Shown in pieces: positions 17,445 through 26,023 of a stretch of DNA of 64,000 nucleotides. Source of the stretch: JAKLIX01 sp964605655 (GTDB taxonomy: Bacteria > Bacteroidota > Bacteroidia > Bacteroidales > CAIXZF01); contig CAZSDK010000017.1 of assembly GCA_964605655.1 (NCBI GenBank), positions 1-64,000 on the forward strand, read 5' to 3'. The position numbers were made by a program, and so were the translations under genes. The notes beneath the pieces are model-generated. The model saw only the letters and a program-made list of their open reading frames with translations. It had not been told where the DNA came from and ran no database searches. Position 1 is the first letter of the stretch. Each line of letters begins with the position of its first letter.

Positions 17445-17843
17445 CTAAAAATGTATCTTGTGATAATCAAAGATCTGATTGTCGCGGAATCCTTTGATTT
17501 TCATTGCCAGGTATAAAAATATGCTGAGGTTATTCTCCTGAAACCATTGTATGGCTTCATGGTTGTCGTTACAAGCCTGGGCCAGCAAGGCAAGAACTTC
17601 AAACTGATGTGTCTGCAGCCATCTTAACGCATTGACATCCCTGTCGATGGCCTTATCCAATGCAGCGTACTGAGGATAACCATGTTTCATGAGCCATTGG
17701 AAGGCTTCCTCGCTTCCCCTGATGGAATTCGACAAAGCTGCCAGCTCAGGATAACCGTTCTTCAACAACCACACATGAACTTCCTCGTTCCCGCTAAAGG
17801 TCTCACCCCAGGCAATCAATATTTTTGGGGGATAATGTAGCAT
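17445..17843 (-). CDS. Small protein made of 25-residue tandem repeats
   Basis: The 132-residue protein is built of helical repeats with an exact period of 25 residues. Each unit begins with W-[LF] and carries a buried aliphatic core: WLLKNGYPELAAL, WLMKHGYPQYAAL, WLQTHQFEVLALL, WFQENNLSIFLYL. No signal peptide, membrane span or catalytic motif is present. Its ATG overlaps the TGA of the radical SAM gene (TGATG), so it is translated after it and probably works with it. I do not recognise a characterised family; it may be a helical solenoid used for binding. Confidence 0.75.
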   Translation of the reverse strand: MLHYPPKILIAWGETFSGNEEVHVWLLKNGYPELAALSNSIRGSEEAFQWLMKHGYPQYAALDKAIDRDVNALRWLQTHQFEVLALLAQACNDNHEAIQWFQENNLSIFLYLAMKIKGFRDNQIFDYHKIHF

Positions 17844-18622
17844 CAGTCAAAAAATTCGGCACAGATGCCGGTCTTCTCGACCCGGGCAGCAATACGGGCC
17901 AGTTCACTCTTACTGACCTTATCGAGGGTGGGAGTCGGCGTCTTCCGTTCTATAGAGTACAGCATCACTCTTTTGGGGTTGACCTCTTTGATCAGCTCCA
18001 GCCAGGCACTTACTTCTTCTTCAGTGGTATTATCAACCCTCACTCCATGAAACTCTCCGCGTAAGAACAGGGTTTGCACCGTCACCTTGCCATTGAAAAG
18101 CTTCAGGTTGTCAACAATTTCCCTTAAAGTGATAGGGATTTTAGGCTGGTTGATTCGCTGGAACATTTCCTCCGTTCCGGCATCGATCTTCTGAATGTTG
18201 TTGTCGAGCTTTTTAAGGGCGTCGAAGACGGCGGGATTCCAGTTCATCGACGCATTAGACAACACACTCAGCCTGGCTTTGGGAAAATACTTATCCCTTA
18301 AAAGCACGGAACCGTCGACGATAGCAGGAAATTCCGGATGGGTGGTGGGTTCGCCGTTGCCGGCCAGGGTAAAAGAATCGGGAGTGATCCCTTCTTCAGT
18401 AAGACTGATCAGTTTTTTTTCGAGAAGTTCAAGAATGACAGAAGCGGGAATAAAATCGGTAAGATCGTTAATCCCTTTCTCGGTCCATCCGCATTCACAA
18501 TAGATACAACTGAAGGTGCAGTATTTATATGTTGTAGGCAAAAGATTGATTCCCAGTGATATTCCCAACCTCCGGCTATGGACCGGACCGAAAATGGTCT
18601 CGTGAAAGTGAATTCTTGACAT
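17843..18622 (-). CDS. Radical SAM protein (COG0731-like)
   Basis: The 259-residue protein has the radical SAM cluster motif CTFSCIYC (Cys35, Cys39, Cys42) preceded by IFGPVHSRRLGISLGINLLP, and LAGNGEPTTHPEF as the second motif, which binds S-adenosylmethionine. The overall pattern (GPVxSRRLG, YCECG) is that of a conserved group distantly related to wyosine-type Fe-S oxidoreductases. The reaction is unknown. It is coupled to the 25-residue-repeat gene by a one-base overlap, which suggests that the repeat protein is its partner or substrate adaptor. Confidence 0.85.
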   Translation of the reverse strand: MSRIHFHETIFGPVHSRRLGISLGINLLPTTYKYCTFSCIYCECGWTEKGINDLTDFIPASVILELLEKKLISLTEEGITPDSFTLAGNGEPTTHPEFPAIVDGSVLLRDKYFPKARLSVLSNASMNWNPAVFDALKKLDNNIQKIDAGTEEMFQRINQPKIPITLREIVDNLKLFNGKVTVQTLFLRGEFHGVRVDNTTEEEVSAWLELIKEVNPKRVMLYSIERKTPTPTLDKVSKSELARIAARVEKTGICAEFFD

Positions 18623-18718
18623 ATTAAGAGTAGCTATATACAGGATAAAGTTACGATAGAATTTTTCAATCCTTCCAGATTATCCCATAAAATCTTCAGA
18701 GGGGATGCAGATACTTCG

Positions 18719-20449
18719 TCAGGAAAGCCCCATGGGATAGTCGGGATAGGTCATCCACTCGAAGTTATAGAGACCTTCCATAAGGCGTTTTTGTTTTTCT
18801 TCGGGGCTGAGCTTATCATAAGCCTCTTTTTCCTTCTCGATTTTCAGCCTTTTTTCTTCCTCCACGGCATAAATTTCTGCCAGGTACCGGTTTTCCACCC
18901 TTTTCCGTAAGAAATCCGAAGCCACGGAAGGGAATAATTCCAGGAGCAGTTCTTCTTTTTCATCGGCTGCGAGAGGGACATCACCGTACTCTCTGAATAT
19001 GCGATTTTCCTGCTTTTTGTAGAACTTTGTATCGTAGGGTGTTTCTTCTCTGACGCCTGCGATCTTATATCGGAAATCGGCATCAATTGGCACTGGTGTT
19101 TTACCATACAGTCCTTTCACCAGGTTGACAAACTGAATGGACTTGGTGGTATAAAAGGGTTGGTTCTTGCTTTCATCGATGACGCAATTCACTGCCTGGA
19201 CACCGACGATCTGGGAAGTCGGGGTTACCAGCGGCGGGCAACCACACGACATCCTGACCTGTGGGATGAGTTCCATGGCACGGGGCAGGAGCTGTTCCAG
19301 TTTCAATTGTTTGAGCTGGGCCAGCATATTGGTGTACATACCTCCGGGTATTTCCGCCTGTTTGATCTTTTCGTCCGGCTCCGGAAAATTAAAATAGCTT
19401 TCCAGCTGATGGCATACCACCAGGAGATCATCCTCTTTGTCGGCCTTGGCATACCCGATGGCGAGATCGAGCATGCGATCGATATCAAAGGGAAGCTTAT
19501 CCTGGGTAACATCGAACACCTTGGGATACATTTTATAGGAATCAAAATCAGCCAGTTCCTCACGTACCTCAAGCAGGACCTTGTTGGTTTTAACGCATGC
19601 TTCCAGGTTCACCTGGGTATCGATATCCAGCTTATTGCAGAAAAGCTGGATAAGTTCGAATGCCGGTGCGGCAGAACCACCGGCAAAATTCATGAGGGCG
19701 GTGTCGAGAATATCGACGCCGTTCACAATGGCCATCAGGGAGGATGCCAGACCGTATCCCGGAGTACAATGGGTATGAAAATCGACCGGGATGTCCAGTT
19801 CTTTTTTCATCATGCTGATGAGCCTTCCTGTCTTGCCGGGCGGTATCAGGCCGGCCATATCTTTTATGGTGACCATATCTGCACCCAACCCCTGGAGCTC
19901 TCTGGCTTTACCCAAAAAGTAATCCTTGGTGAATATTTTGGTCGTCAGCGGTTTAGCCTGAAGGATGGCCATGACCTTGGCGCGGGTCGAGAAATGGGGG
20001 TCCACGGTATAACATACCGTCCCGTCGGCGATGCCCCCATTGCTTTTGACGTATTTGATTGAAGACCTGACATTTTCAAGGTCGTTCAGGGCATCAAAAA
20101 TTCTCATGATGTTGATCCCTGACTGTATGGCATTCCGGTTGAAACCTTCTATAACTTCCTCGGGATAGGGATTATAACCGAAAAGATTCCTTCCCCTGGA
20201 GAGGGCGGTCAGCCTGGAACTATCCCCGATCACGGCTTTGATCTTCTCTAGCCGGTCCCATGGGTGTTCATTCAGGTATCGCATGATGGAATCGGGAACA
20301 GCGCCACCCCACACCTCCATGGCATAAAAACCGATTTCTTTGAAATAAGGTAACACTGCGTCGATCTGAGCCTGGGTCATTCGCGTGGCAAAAAGTGACT
20401 GTTGCCCGTCCCTGAGCGATACATCCCGAATGAGTAATTTTCTTTTCAT
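18719..20449 (-). CDS. Biotin-dependent carboxyltransferase subunit (pyruvate carboxylase B / oxaloacetate decarboxylase alpha type)
   Basis: The 576-residue protein has the TIM-barrel carboxyltransferase domain: RDVSLRDGQQS (8-18) with metal ligand Asp9, the lysine that becomes carboxylated (Lys196 in VTIKDMAG) and the metal-binding HTH (His225, His227). The conserved C-terminal carboxylase domain follows (to about 480), then a charged helical tail. No biotin site (MKM) is present, so a separate biotin carrier must supply the carboxyl group. It moves CO2 between biotin and pyruvate or oxaloacetate. No carrier or biotin carboxylase gene is adjacent. A -7 element (TATCTTTG) lies at 20544-20551. 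Confidence 0.85.
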   Translation of the reverse strand: MKRKLLIRDVSLRDGQQSLFATRMTQAQIDAVLPYFKEIGFYAMEVWGGAVPDSIMRYLNEHPWDRLEKIKAVIGDSSRLTALSRGRNLFGYNPYPEEVIEGFNRNAIQSGINIMRIFDALNDLENVRSSIKYVKSNGGIADGTVCYTVDPHFSTRAKVMAILQAKPLTTKIFTKDYFLGKARELQGLGADMVTIKDMAGLIPPGKTGRLISMMKKELDIPVDFHTHCTPGYGLASSLMAIVNGVDILDTALMNFAGGSAAPAFELIQLFCNKLDIDTQVNLEACVKTNKVLLEVREELADFDSYKMYPKVFDVTQDKLPFDIDRMLDLAIGYAKADKEDDLLVVCHQLESYFNFPEPDEKIKQAEIPGGMYTNMLAQLKQLKLEQLLPRAMELIPQVRMSCGCPPLVTPTSQIVGVQAVNCVIDESKNQPFYTTKSIQFVNLVKGLYGKTPVPIDADFRYKIAGVREETPYDTKFYKKQENRIFREYGDVPLAADEKEELLLELFPSVASDFLRKRVENRYLAEIYAVEEEKRLKIEKEKEAYDKLSPEEKQKRLMEGLYNFEWMTYPDYPMGLS

Positions 20450-20543
20450 GGTAGTAAAGTAAAGAAACTCTTAGAAAGAATAGTGAACAAGCGATGAAAA
20501 GTGCCTGATATTAAAAAGTCAGGATTCAGTTAATTTACTGTTG

Positions 20544-20551
20544 CAAAGATA
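20544..20551 (-). promoter_or_regulatory. -7 element (TATCTTTG) upstream of the carboxyltransferase gene
   Basis: The reverse strand reads TATCTTTG, fitting TAnnTTTG, 95 bases before the start at 20449. No clear -33 partner was found, so this is a moderate candidate only. Confidence 0.35.
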
Positions 20552-20601
20552 ATAACCCAATCAATGCCATGGAAAAAATTCTCTGTCAGAGAGATGGATG
20601 A

Positions 20602-23448
20602 CTACCTGCTGACCGTCATAATATGGAAAAGCCTCAGGTCGTTGTCTGCATTCTTTATTTCCAGCCGGTAAGGGTAGTTACCGCTTGCCAACCCGCTTGC
20701 ATTAAACAGGATCTTATGGAATCCTGCTGTCTGGTAACCAGACTCCAGGACTTTGATCCACTGACCTGTGACGGTATATAGACTCAGATCCACTTCAGCT
20801 TCTTCAGGGAGGAAATACAATATCTCCGCTTCCTGGATGCAGGGATTTGGATAATTCTGCCCGAGGAAATAGTCTGAAGCCTGTTCTGCCGACACCAGCC
20901 TGGGTATGAGCAACCTGACGCCGGGTAAGGTGATACCGTTGGCATCGGCGATCTCGCTTGAGGCTTCTGCCCATATATCCAGCGATCCCTCCAACGGACG
21001 ATCGTACACCTGGAAATGAAGGAACAGCAACGGATCTCCCTGGTCAACAGACAGAGGACTGATATTGTACCAGGCTATCCGGACCAGGTCACCGGAGAGG
21101 GAATAAATGACCTCATCATCGGCACCATTGCGTCTCATGTTCATTCCGGTCAGCTCCAGGTAATCGGAAGGATAATGGATCACCAGGGAGACCGCACCTG
21201 TCAGCATGTCCTTTGTGGCAACCAACGGCAGGGTTAGCTGCTGACCTGACTGGACATTCATGGTGGCACCGGGTTCCAGGGTCACGAAGGCGGGGGTCTT
21301 TAGTCCCGGGATATAAGAACCGTCCACATCACCATAACATAAAGTGTTAAATCCCACAATCTGCGAGTTCAGGTCTACCACCACGGTATCCGGGACGATC
21401 ACCCAGTCGCCTGATAAAAATCCGTCTACACTTCCTACAAACCGCCTGGCTATGAGGAGAGCATCCACGGCATTGACCAGTCCGCTGGCGTTGACATCAC
21501 CAGCCATTTTCCTGAGGCCGGTCAGAGTTGATAACCCAGTAAAATGTTTGAGCACCAGCAAAGCGTCGGAGGCATTTCCCCCACCCCAGGTCTTCTGAAC
21601 CTCAGGAACAACCAGATAGGTTCCAGGCTCAATGTCCATGAAGAGGTAACTACCGCTGGTGTTGGTCAAGGCAGAGTCCTGTACCGCACCCTGCAAGGTT
21701 TTCAGCCAAATTTTGGCGTTGCTTACCGGTGAATGCTGGGCGTTGTCGTAAGTCAGTGTACCCGAAAGAGAGGAGATCACATGCAAAGTGACTGTATCAG
21801 AATAGATAAAACAACCACCATTGCTTAAGAGGCAGCGAAACTGCATCCCATTGAACTCAGGCATGAGCTCCGAAACAAGCAGTGCGTTGGAAGTAACGCC
21901 GGAGAAGGGAGCCTGTTCTGTGACATTATGGAAGGAAAGCCCTCCATCAGCCGACACCTCCCACTGATAGAAAGCGACCCTGACGGCTTCAAGATAAAAA
22001 GTCAGTGGATCACCCACACTTGCCTGCTGGTCAATGGGTTGAAGAGTGATGCCCGGTTGTGGTTCAAGGGTGGTGGCGGCTTCTCCGGTACTTTTGATGG
22101 ATTCAACATTACCAGTATGGTCTTTTGCGATGGAAAAGAATGAATATCCGGTGCAGGATCTTCCTGCATACCAGATTCCTTCATTCCAGGGGGCAGATGC
22201 ATATTTGAAGAAGGGTCCTTCATTCTCTGAGACATAGAGGTCCCAGGAAGCAATGCCGGAGCCCCCGCTGTCGTCGGCACCACTACAGGTTACCAGGACT
22301 TCAGTGCTGTCGGTATTGACAGGAAGTGCGTCAACCTGAGTAGCAGGAGGAAGTGCATCTGCAATATTCAACCAGGTGTTGGTGGCCAGAGGAGGGTTCA
22401 CATCGAATACGATGACGGCGCCGGCCTGGAGAGAGTCGCCCGTGACGGTGGTCGATTTTGGTTTGGCTGAAAAGGTGACATATCCTTCTCCCAGGTGGTG
22501 GATTGAGTCGTTGATCGGAAGGAATCCCTTCATCGGGTCTTCCGGAGGAAGTCCTGTGGCAGGATCTATGGATTGAAAGATCCAGAATACGGTCTGGTTC
22601 CCCACGTTGATACCTGCAGTTACATCCAGGTAAACCCCCAGGGAATCACTCACGTCGAGCCGGGCAGTATAGTTGGATGTGTTGGGAGGAACGCTGAAAA
22701 CAAAATGGCCAAAACCGAATTCCCCAAGCCTTATGGAAGAGAGGCTCACGTGAGGGTCGATGGCATAGGTGACCACTACTTTTTGAGCCGGGGCCGTGGC
22801 AAAATCCGGATCGTTTTCAAAATTAATAAGGTAGGATGCCGGGATCTGGGTCGAGATGAACCTGGGGTCTCCATATCCTTCAGGACCGATGATCTCATTC
22901 GGGTCACGGGAGCAGCGCACCGGGATATAAGTCACCAGGACCGAATTTTTACCCACGCATTTTGCATTGTCCTTCACACTGAACGTGTAAGTACCAGACC
23001 CCGAAATACTTAGAGAGGATGAGGGAGCCCAGATAAAGGGAGGATTCCCTCCGTTGACAGAAGCGGTAAGGGTGATGACGGGCGGGCCATCCTGCACACA
23101 GAAAGGCACCTGTCCACCCCCGCTGATGGAGACATCAAGCTCCGGCTTATCCACATCCACTACTACACTCTTGGATCCGGTGCATCCTTTGGAGTCGGTC
23201 ACGTTAACTGTGTAAGTGCCGGGAGCCAGGTTGCTTATTGATGCTGAAGACGATCCATTTGACCATTTGAAAGTGTAAGGTGGTGTTCCATGGTTCACGG
23301 ATGCTGAAGCGGTGCCGTTGTTGAGTCCGCAAAGAGCATTGGTCTTACTCACCGTGATCTGGGCCTTTAAGCCGTTGCCGCTCATCAGAAAAACGACGGA
23401 ATAACATACAGAGACCCAAATTTTTATCGGAAGATGAAAGCTTTTCAT
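20602..23448 (-). CDS. Secreted SprB-repeat, dockerin-like protein with T9SS C-terminal domain
   Basis: The 948-residue protein has a signal peptide (to about 30), an SprB-type repeat (about 31-105, GTPPYTFKWSNGSSSASI), a domain with DPNEIIGPEGYG (about 180-350), Ig-like parts, a carboxypeptidase-regulatory-like fold near 570-620, two dockerin-like segments (about 625-675, NASDALLVLKHF and DVNASGLVNAVDALLIARRF), a cohesin-like beta domain (about 720-855) and a type A T9SS tail (from about 861, YFLGQNYPNP). The tail sends it through the type IX system to the cell surface. It is the last of five same-strand genes with gaps of 30 bases or less. No enzyme motif was found. Confidence 0.85.
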   Translation of the reverse strand: MKSFHLPIKIWVSVCYSVVFLMSGNGLKAQITVSKTNALCGLNNGTASASVNHGTPPYTFKWSNGSSSASISNLAPGTYTVNVTDSKGCTGSKSVVVDVDKPELDVSISGGGQVPFCVQDGPPVITLTASVNGGNPPFIWAPSSSLSISGSGTYTFSVKDNAKCVGKNSVLVTYIPVRCSRDPNEIIGPEGYGDPRFISTQIPASYLINFENDPDFATAPAQKVVVTYAIDPHVSLSSIRLGEFGFGHFVFSVPPNTSNYTARLDVSDSLGVYLDVTAGINVGNQTVFWIFQSIDPATGLPPEDPMKGFLPINDSIHHLGEGYVTFSAKPKSTTVTGDSLQAGAVIVFDVNPPLATNTWLNIADALPPATQVDALPVNTDSTEVLVTCSGADDSGGSGIASWDLYVSENEGPFFKYASAPWNEGIWYAGRSCTGYSFFSIAKDHTGNVESIKSTGEAATTLEPQPGITLQPIDQQASVGDPLTFYLEAVRVAFYQWEVSADGGLSFHNVTEQAPFSGVTSNALLVSELMPEFNGMQFRCLLSNGGCFIYSDTVTLHVISSLSGTLTYDNAQHSPVSNAKIWLKTLQGAVQDSALTNTSGSYLFMDIEPGTYLVVPEVQKTWGGGNASDALLVLKHFTGLSTLTGLRKMAGDVNASGLVNAVDALLIARRFVGSVDGFLSGDWVIVPDTVVVDLNSQIVGFNTLCYGDVDGSYIPGLKTPAFVTLEPGATMNVQSGQQLTLPLVATKDMLTGAVSLVIHYPSDYLELTGMNMRRNGADDEVIYSLSGDLVRIAWYNISPLSVDQGDPLLFLHFQVYDRPLEGSLDIWAEASSEIADANGITLPGVRLLIPRLVSAEQASDYFLGQNYPNPCIQEAEILYFLPEEAEVDLSLYTVTGQWIKVLESGYQTAGFHKILFNASGLASGNYPYRLEIKNADNDLRLFHIMTVSR

Positions 23449-23470
23449 GGCTTATAATTTTCAAGATTCA

Positions 23471-24790
23471 TTATTCACAAACATCACCTGTACCGTCACA
23501 GTCAGTATCTGCCTGGTCGGGATTGGGAGTATCAGGACAATTGTCATACGGATTCATTACACCATCCCCGTCACGGTCCGGATCGCACAGGTTTCCGATA
23601 CCATCCCCGTCCATGTCCTCCTGTCCGGGATTGGCAACCGTATAACAGTTGTCACAGGCATCACCCAGTCCGTCCCCATCGGTATCTCCCTGTGTTTCAT
23701 TAGGGAACCAGGGACAATTGTCGTCGATATTCAGGACCCCGTCACCATCAAGATCGGTATCGATGCCATTGGCGATGCCATCACCGTCAATATCATCATC
23801 GCAAAGATCTCCGAGACCATCCCCGTCGATATCCCGTTGGGTGGGATTGAAAATGGCAGGGCAATTGTCACAGGTATCACCCAGGAGGTCCATATCGAGA
23901 TCGGCCTGGGTAGGGTTATATTTATAAGGACAGTTGTCACAATCGTTGCCGATGCCGTCCTTATCATAATCCGACTGAAGGGGATTGGGATGCTGAGGAC
24001 AGTTATCGCAGTCATCTCCCACCCCATCGGCATCAGAGTCCAGCTGTTGCGGATTGAAGGAACAGGGGCAATTGTCATCGTTATTGAGGACACCGTCACT
24101 GTCGATATCGGCCGGATAGGCCATGGCCAGTGCCGTGTTATCCTGAAGGTAGGTGGAAATGTTCTGGTTCATCAGGCTGGTGTCGTTGAGCAGGGCACTG
24201 TACCAGGTCCCGTTTTCCTGTTTGAGGAACATGGGCATCAGGTCCGAAGTGTTATTGTGGTATACCAGCTTCAGCCAGCTGAGGAAGCCCCCTTTGTAAT
24301 CCATTCCGTAAAGGAGCCTGAACTGGTGAAGCTGACTCATCAGGGCCATCAGGCGGGGGTTCACCTCAGGGTCATTGAAAAACTGCGATGCCTGTGACTG
24401 GTCTGAAGGGCGATACTGATTTGTCAATTCCTGAACATTTTGCGATTTATATGCTTTCAGCAAGCGACACAAGGCAGCTGTGGGAGAATTGATCCCATTG
24501 GCATCCATGTTTCCCGTAGAATCATCAATGATCCAGTAAGGGTTTTCTGAAGGGATCATGGATGGCACTCCTGAATAGAGGAAAAGAGAATCGCATATCA
24601 GATACTGCTGGTCGGGTGCTGAGGTGTTGAGCTTCCTCACCCCCAGGTCGGTCATCTGTGAAAAATAAGCAGGGAAGGTATCCCGGAGGGCCTTGACATC
24701 AGGACCGGGGACCGGGGAGGCTGCCGAAAGCTGAGCCGCGCCCAGCCATAACCCGGAAATCCATATAAAGAGTGTGCTGATCTTTTTCAT
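23471..24790 (-). CDS. Exported protein with thrombospondin type 3 (calcium-binding) repeats
   Basis: The 439-residue protein starts with a lipid-free signal peptide (MKKISTLFIWISGLWLGAAQ), has an N-terminal helical domain of unknown type (about 25-225), and then TSP3 repeats to the very end (about 228-439) built on DxDxDGxGDxCDNCP. These Asp-rich, Cys-paired repeats wrap around calcium ions and form a stiff rod. There is no T9SS tail or anchor after the repeats. The ATG at 24790 is preferred over one 18 bases upstream because it gives a canonical signal peptide. Neighbouring genes are 22 and 30 bases away, so it belongs to the secreted-protein operon. Confidence 0.85.
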   Translation of the reverse strand: MKKISTLFIWISGLWLGAAQLSAASPVPGPDVKALRDTFPAYFSQMTDLGVRKLNTSAPDQQYLICDSLFLYSGVPSMIPSENPYWIIDDSTGNMDANGINSPTAALCRLLKAYKSQNVQELTNQYRPSDQSQASQFFNDPEVNPRLMALMSQLHQFRLLYGMDYKGGFLSWLKLVYHNNTSDLMPMFLKQENGTWYSALLNDTSLMNQNISTYLQDNTALAMAYPADIDSDGVLNNDDNCPCSFNPQQLDSDADGVGDDCDNCPQHPNPLQSDYDKDGIGNDCDNCPYKYNPTQADLDMDLLGDTCDNCPAIFNPTQRDIDGDGLGDLCDDDIDGDGIANGIDTDLDGDGVLNIDDNCPWFPNETQGDTDGDGLGDACDNCYTVANPGQEDMDGDGIGNLCDPDRDGDGVMNPYDNCPDTPNPDQADTDCDGTGDVCE

Positions 24791-24820
24791 ACAATTAGTT
24801 TTTTCCATGTGGAGATGTGA

Positions 24821-26005
24821 TTATTGCAGGCATGTTTGGGGTATGACCGGGACTTTGTATTGGACGCCCGCATAACCTCCGAGAAATGAGACAGTCAGTA
24901 TAGCTTCCAACGTATAACATATTGATCCGAAGATCTTTACTTCTCCGGATGGAACACATACTTTAAAGGAAGGGGCGGTGATCTGGTTGACCAGGGTCGC
25001 CGCGACCCTAGCTGCCGCACCATTGAGTACTGTTCCACTGATACCTCCGCCCAGATAGATGACAGGCCCGACCGTAAAACATACATTTCCGCCGTCACAG
25101 GTATTGGTATAATCCAATTGTGCATTTAAGCAGGCACTGAAGATCAGCACCCCGTTCAGGGAGATCACCCCTGGCACCCCGACCAGGTAAATATCACATT
25201 CAGCACCGGCACATAACTCCACGTAACCCGCATAAACGTTCTTCTTCTTGATGCATGAATCGGGGGCACAACATAATTTTCCCTCCTGGTAAAGAATATT
25301 GTAATTGGGTGTGACCTCTATCTCACAAGGATTCCCGGGAACCTCAATTCCCTTATTGATGAGGTTCATGATATCGTCAAGAGCCTTCATGGCTTTGGCA
25401 ATGGGACCCAGCGCTATCTGGGTGGTCTGTACAAAATTCTCATTGATCACGGTGATCATGATCGAATGGACCACGGAATCATCCTCGCATTTGATGACAG
25501 CCAGCACAGGGACGCTTTGTTGGGAATGCATAATGGTAGGCACCACCGATGGAATGAAGTAAGTTTGTGCTTCCAGACCAGGAGGATCCGTTGTAATGTT
25601 GAACTGGTTATAGCTCAGCTTGTCACCAGGCTTAAAACAGCATTGTTTTTCAGTGAGGGTGAAACTGTTGATCACATCCAGGAAGACGGTCACCTGATCG
25701 GTGAACTCTGCAGTAAAATTATCAGTTACAACTTTTACAGTATAGGTGGTTGTCTGGCTGGGAGCAGCTTTGGGATTCGGTATATGGGGATTGTCGAGCC
25801 CGGTTTCAGGAGACCAGTAGTAACAATATCCTGTAATACCTGCAAGTCCGATCTGTACAGGCTGGGTAGTCCCGTTCTTCCTGCAGGTATGCTGATCAGG
25901 GCCCGCCAGTCCGCTTAATGGAGCATCAGGAGCATTCTGGGCAAGGACAAGATGGAAGGTTCCTATGGCAAAAAATGCGGTTGCGAACAAATATATTCTT
26001 TTCAT
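24821..26005 (-). CDS. Exported cysteine-rich protein of unknown function
   Basis: The 394-residue protein has a signal peptide (to about residue 22) and an Ig-like N-terminal part (ITGYCYYWSPETGLDNPHIPNP, then TTTYTVKV) of the type found in gliding-motility adhesins. The rest is not recognised. It is rich in cysteines (CCFKPGD, LCCAPDSC, ELCAGAEC, CLNAQLDYTNTC), which points to a disulphide-bonded extracellular protein, and its glycine-rich end is largely beta-like. No T9SS tail is present. It lies 18 bases after the CARDB gene in the secreted-protein operon. Confidence 0.75.
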   Translation of the reverse strand: MKRIYLFATAFFAIGTFHLVLAQNAPDAPLSGLAGPDQHTCRKNGTTQPVQIGLAGITGYCYYWSPETGLDNPHIPNPKAAPSQTTTYTVKVVTDNFTAEFTDQVTVFLDVINSFTLTEKQCCFKPGDKLSYNQFNITTDPPGLEAQTYFIPSVVPTIMHSQQSVPVLAVIKCEDDSVVHSIMITVINENFVQTTQIALGPIAKAMKALDDIMNLINKGIEVPGNPCEIEVTPNYNILYQEGKLCCAPDSCIKKKNVYAGYVELCAGAECDIYLVGVPGVISLNGVLIFSACLNAQLDYTNTCDGGNVCFTVGPVIYLGGGISGTVLNGAAARVAATLVNQITAPSFKVCVPSGEVKIFGSICYTLEAILTVSFLGGYAGVQYKVPVIPQTCLQ

Positions 26006-26023
26006 GACTCTGGTGTGTTTGCA

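Noticed and set aside
19160..20062. 300-codon plus-strand open frame opposite the carboxyltransferase
   Set aside because: Shadow frame; the minus strand carries the conserved metal and lysine motifs.
23480..24110. Regularly spaced similar DNA units, CRISPR-like at first sight
   Set aside because: The units are degenerate, in frame and code Asp/Cys calcium-binding repeats; there are no conserved palindromic repeats or unique spacers.
23447..24397. 316-codon plus-strand open frame with repetitive Val/Ile/Thr pattern
   Set aside because: It mirrors the regular TSP3 repeats on the other strand; the periodic look comes from those repeats.
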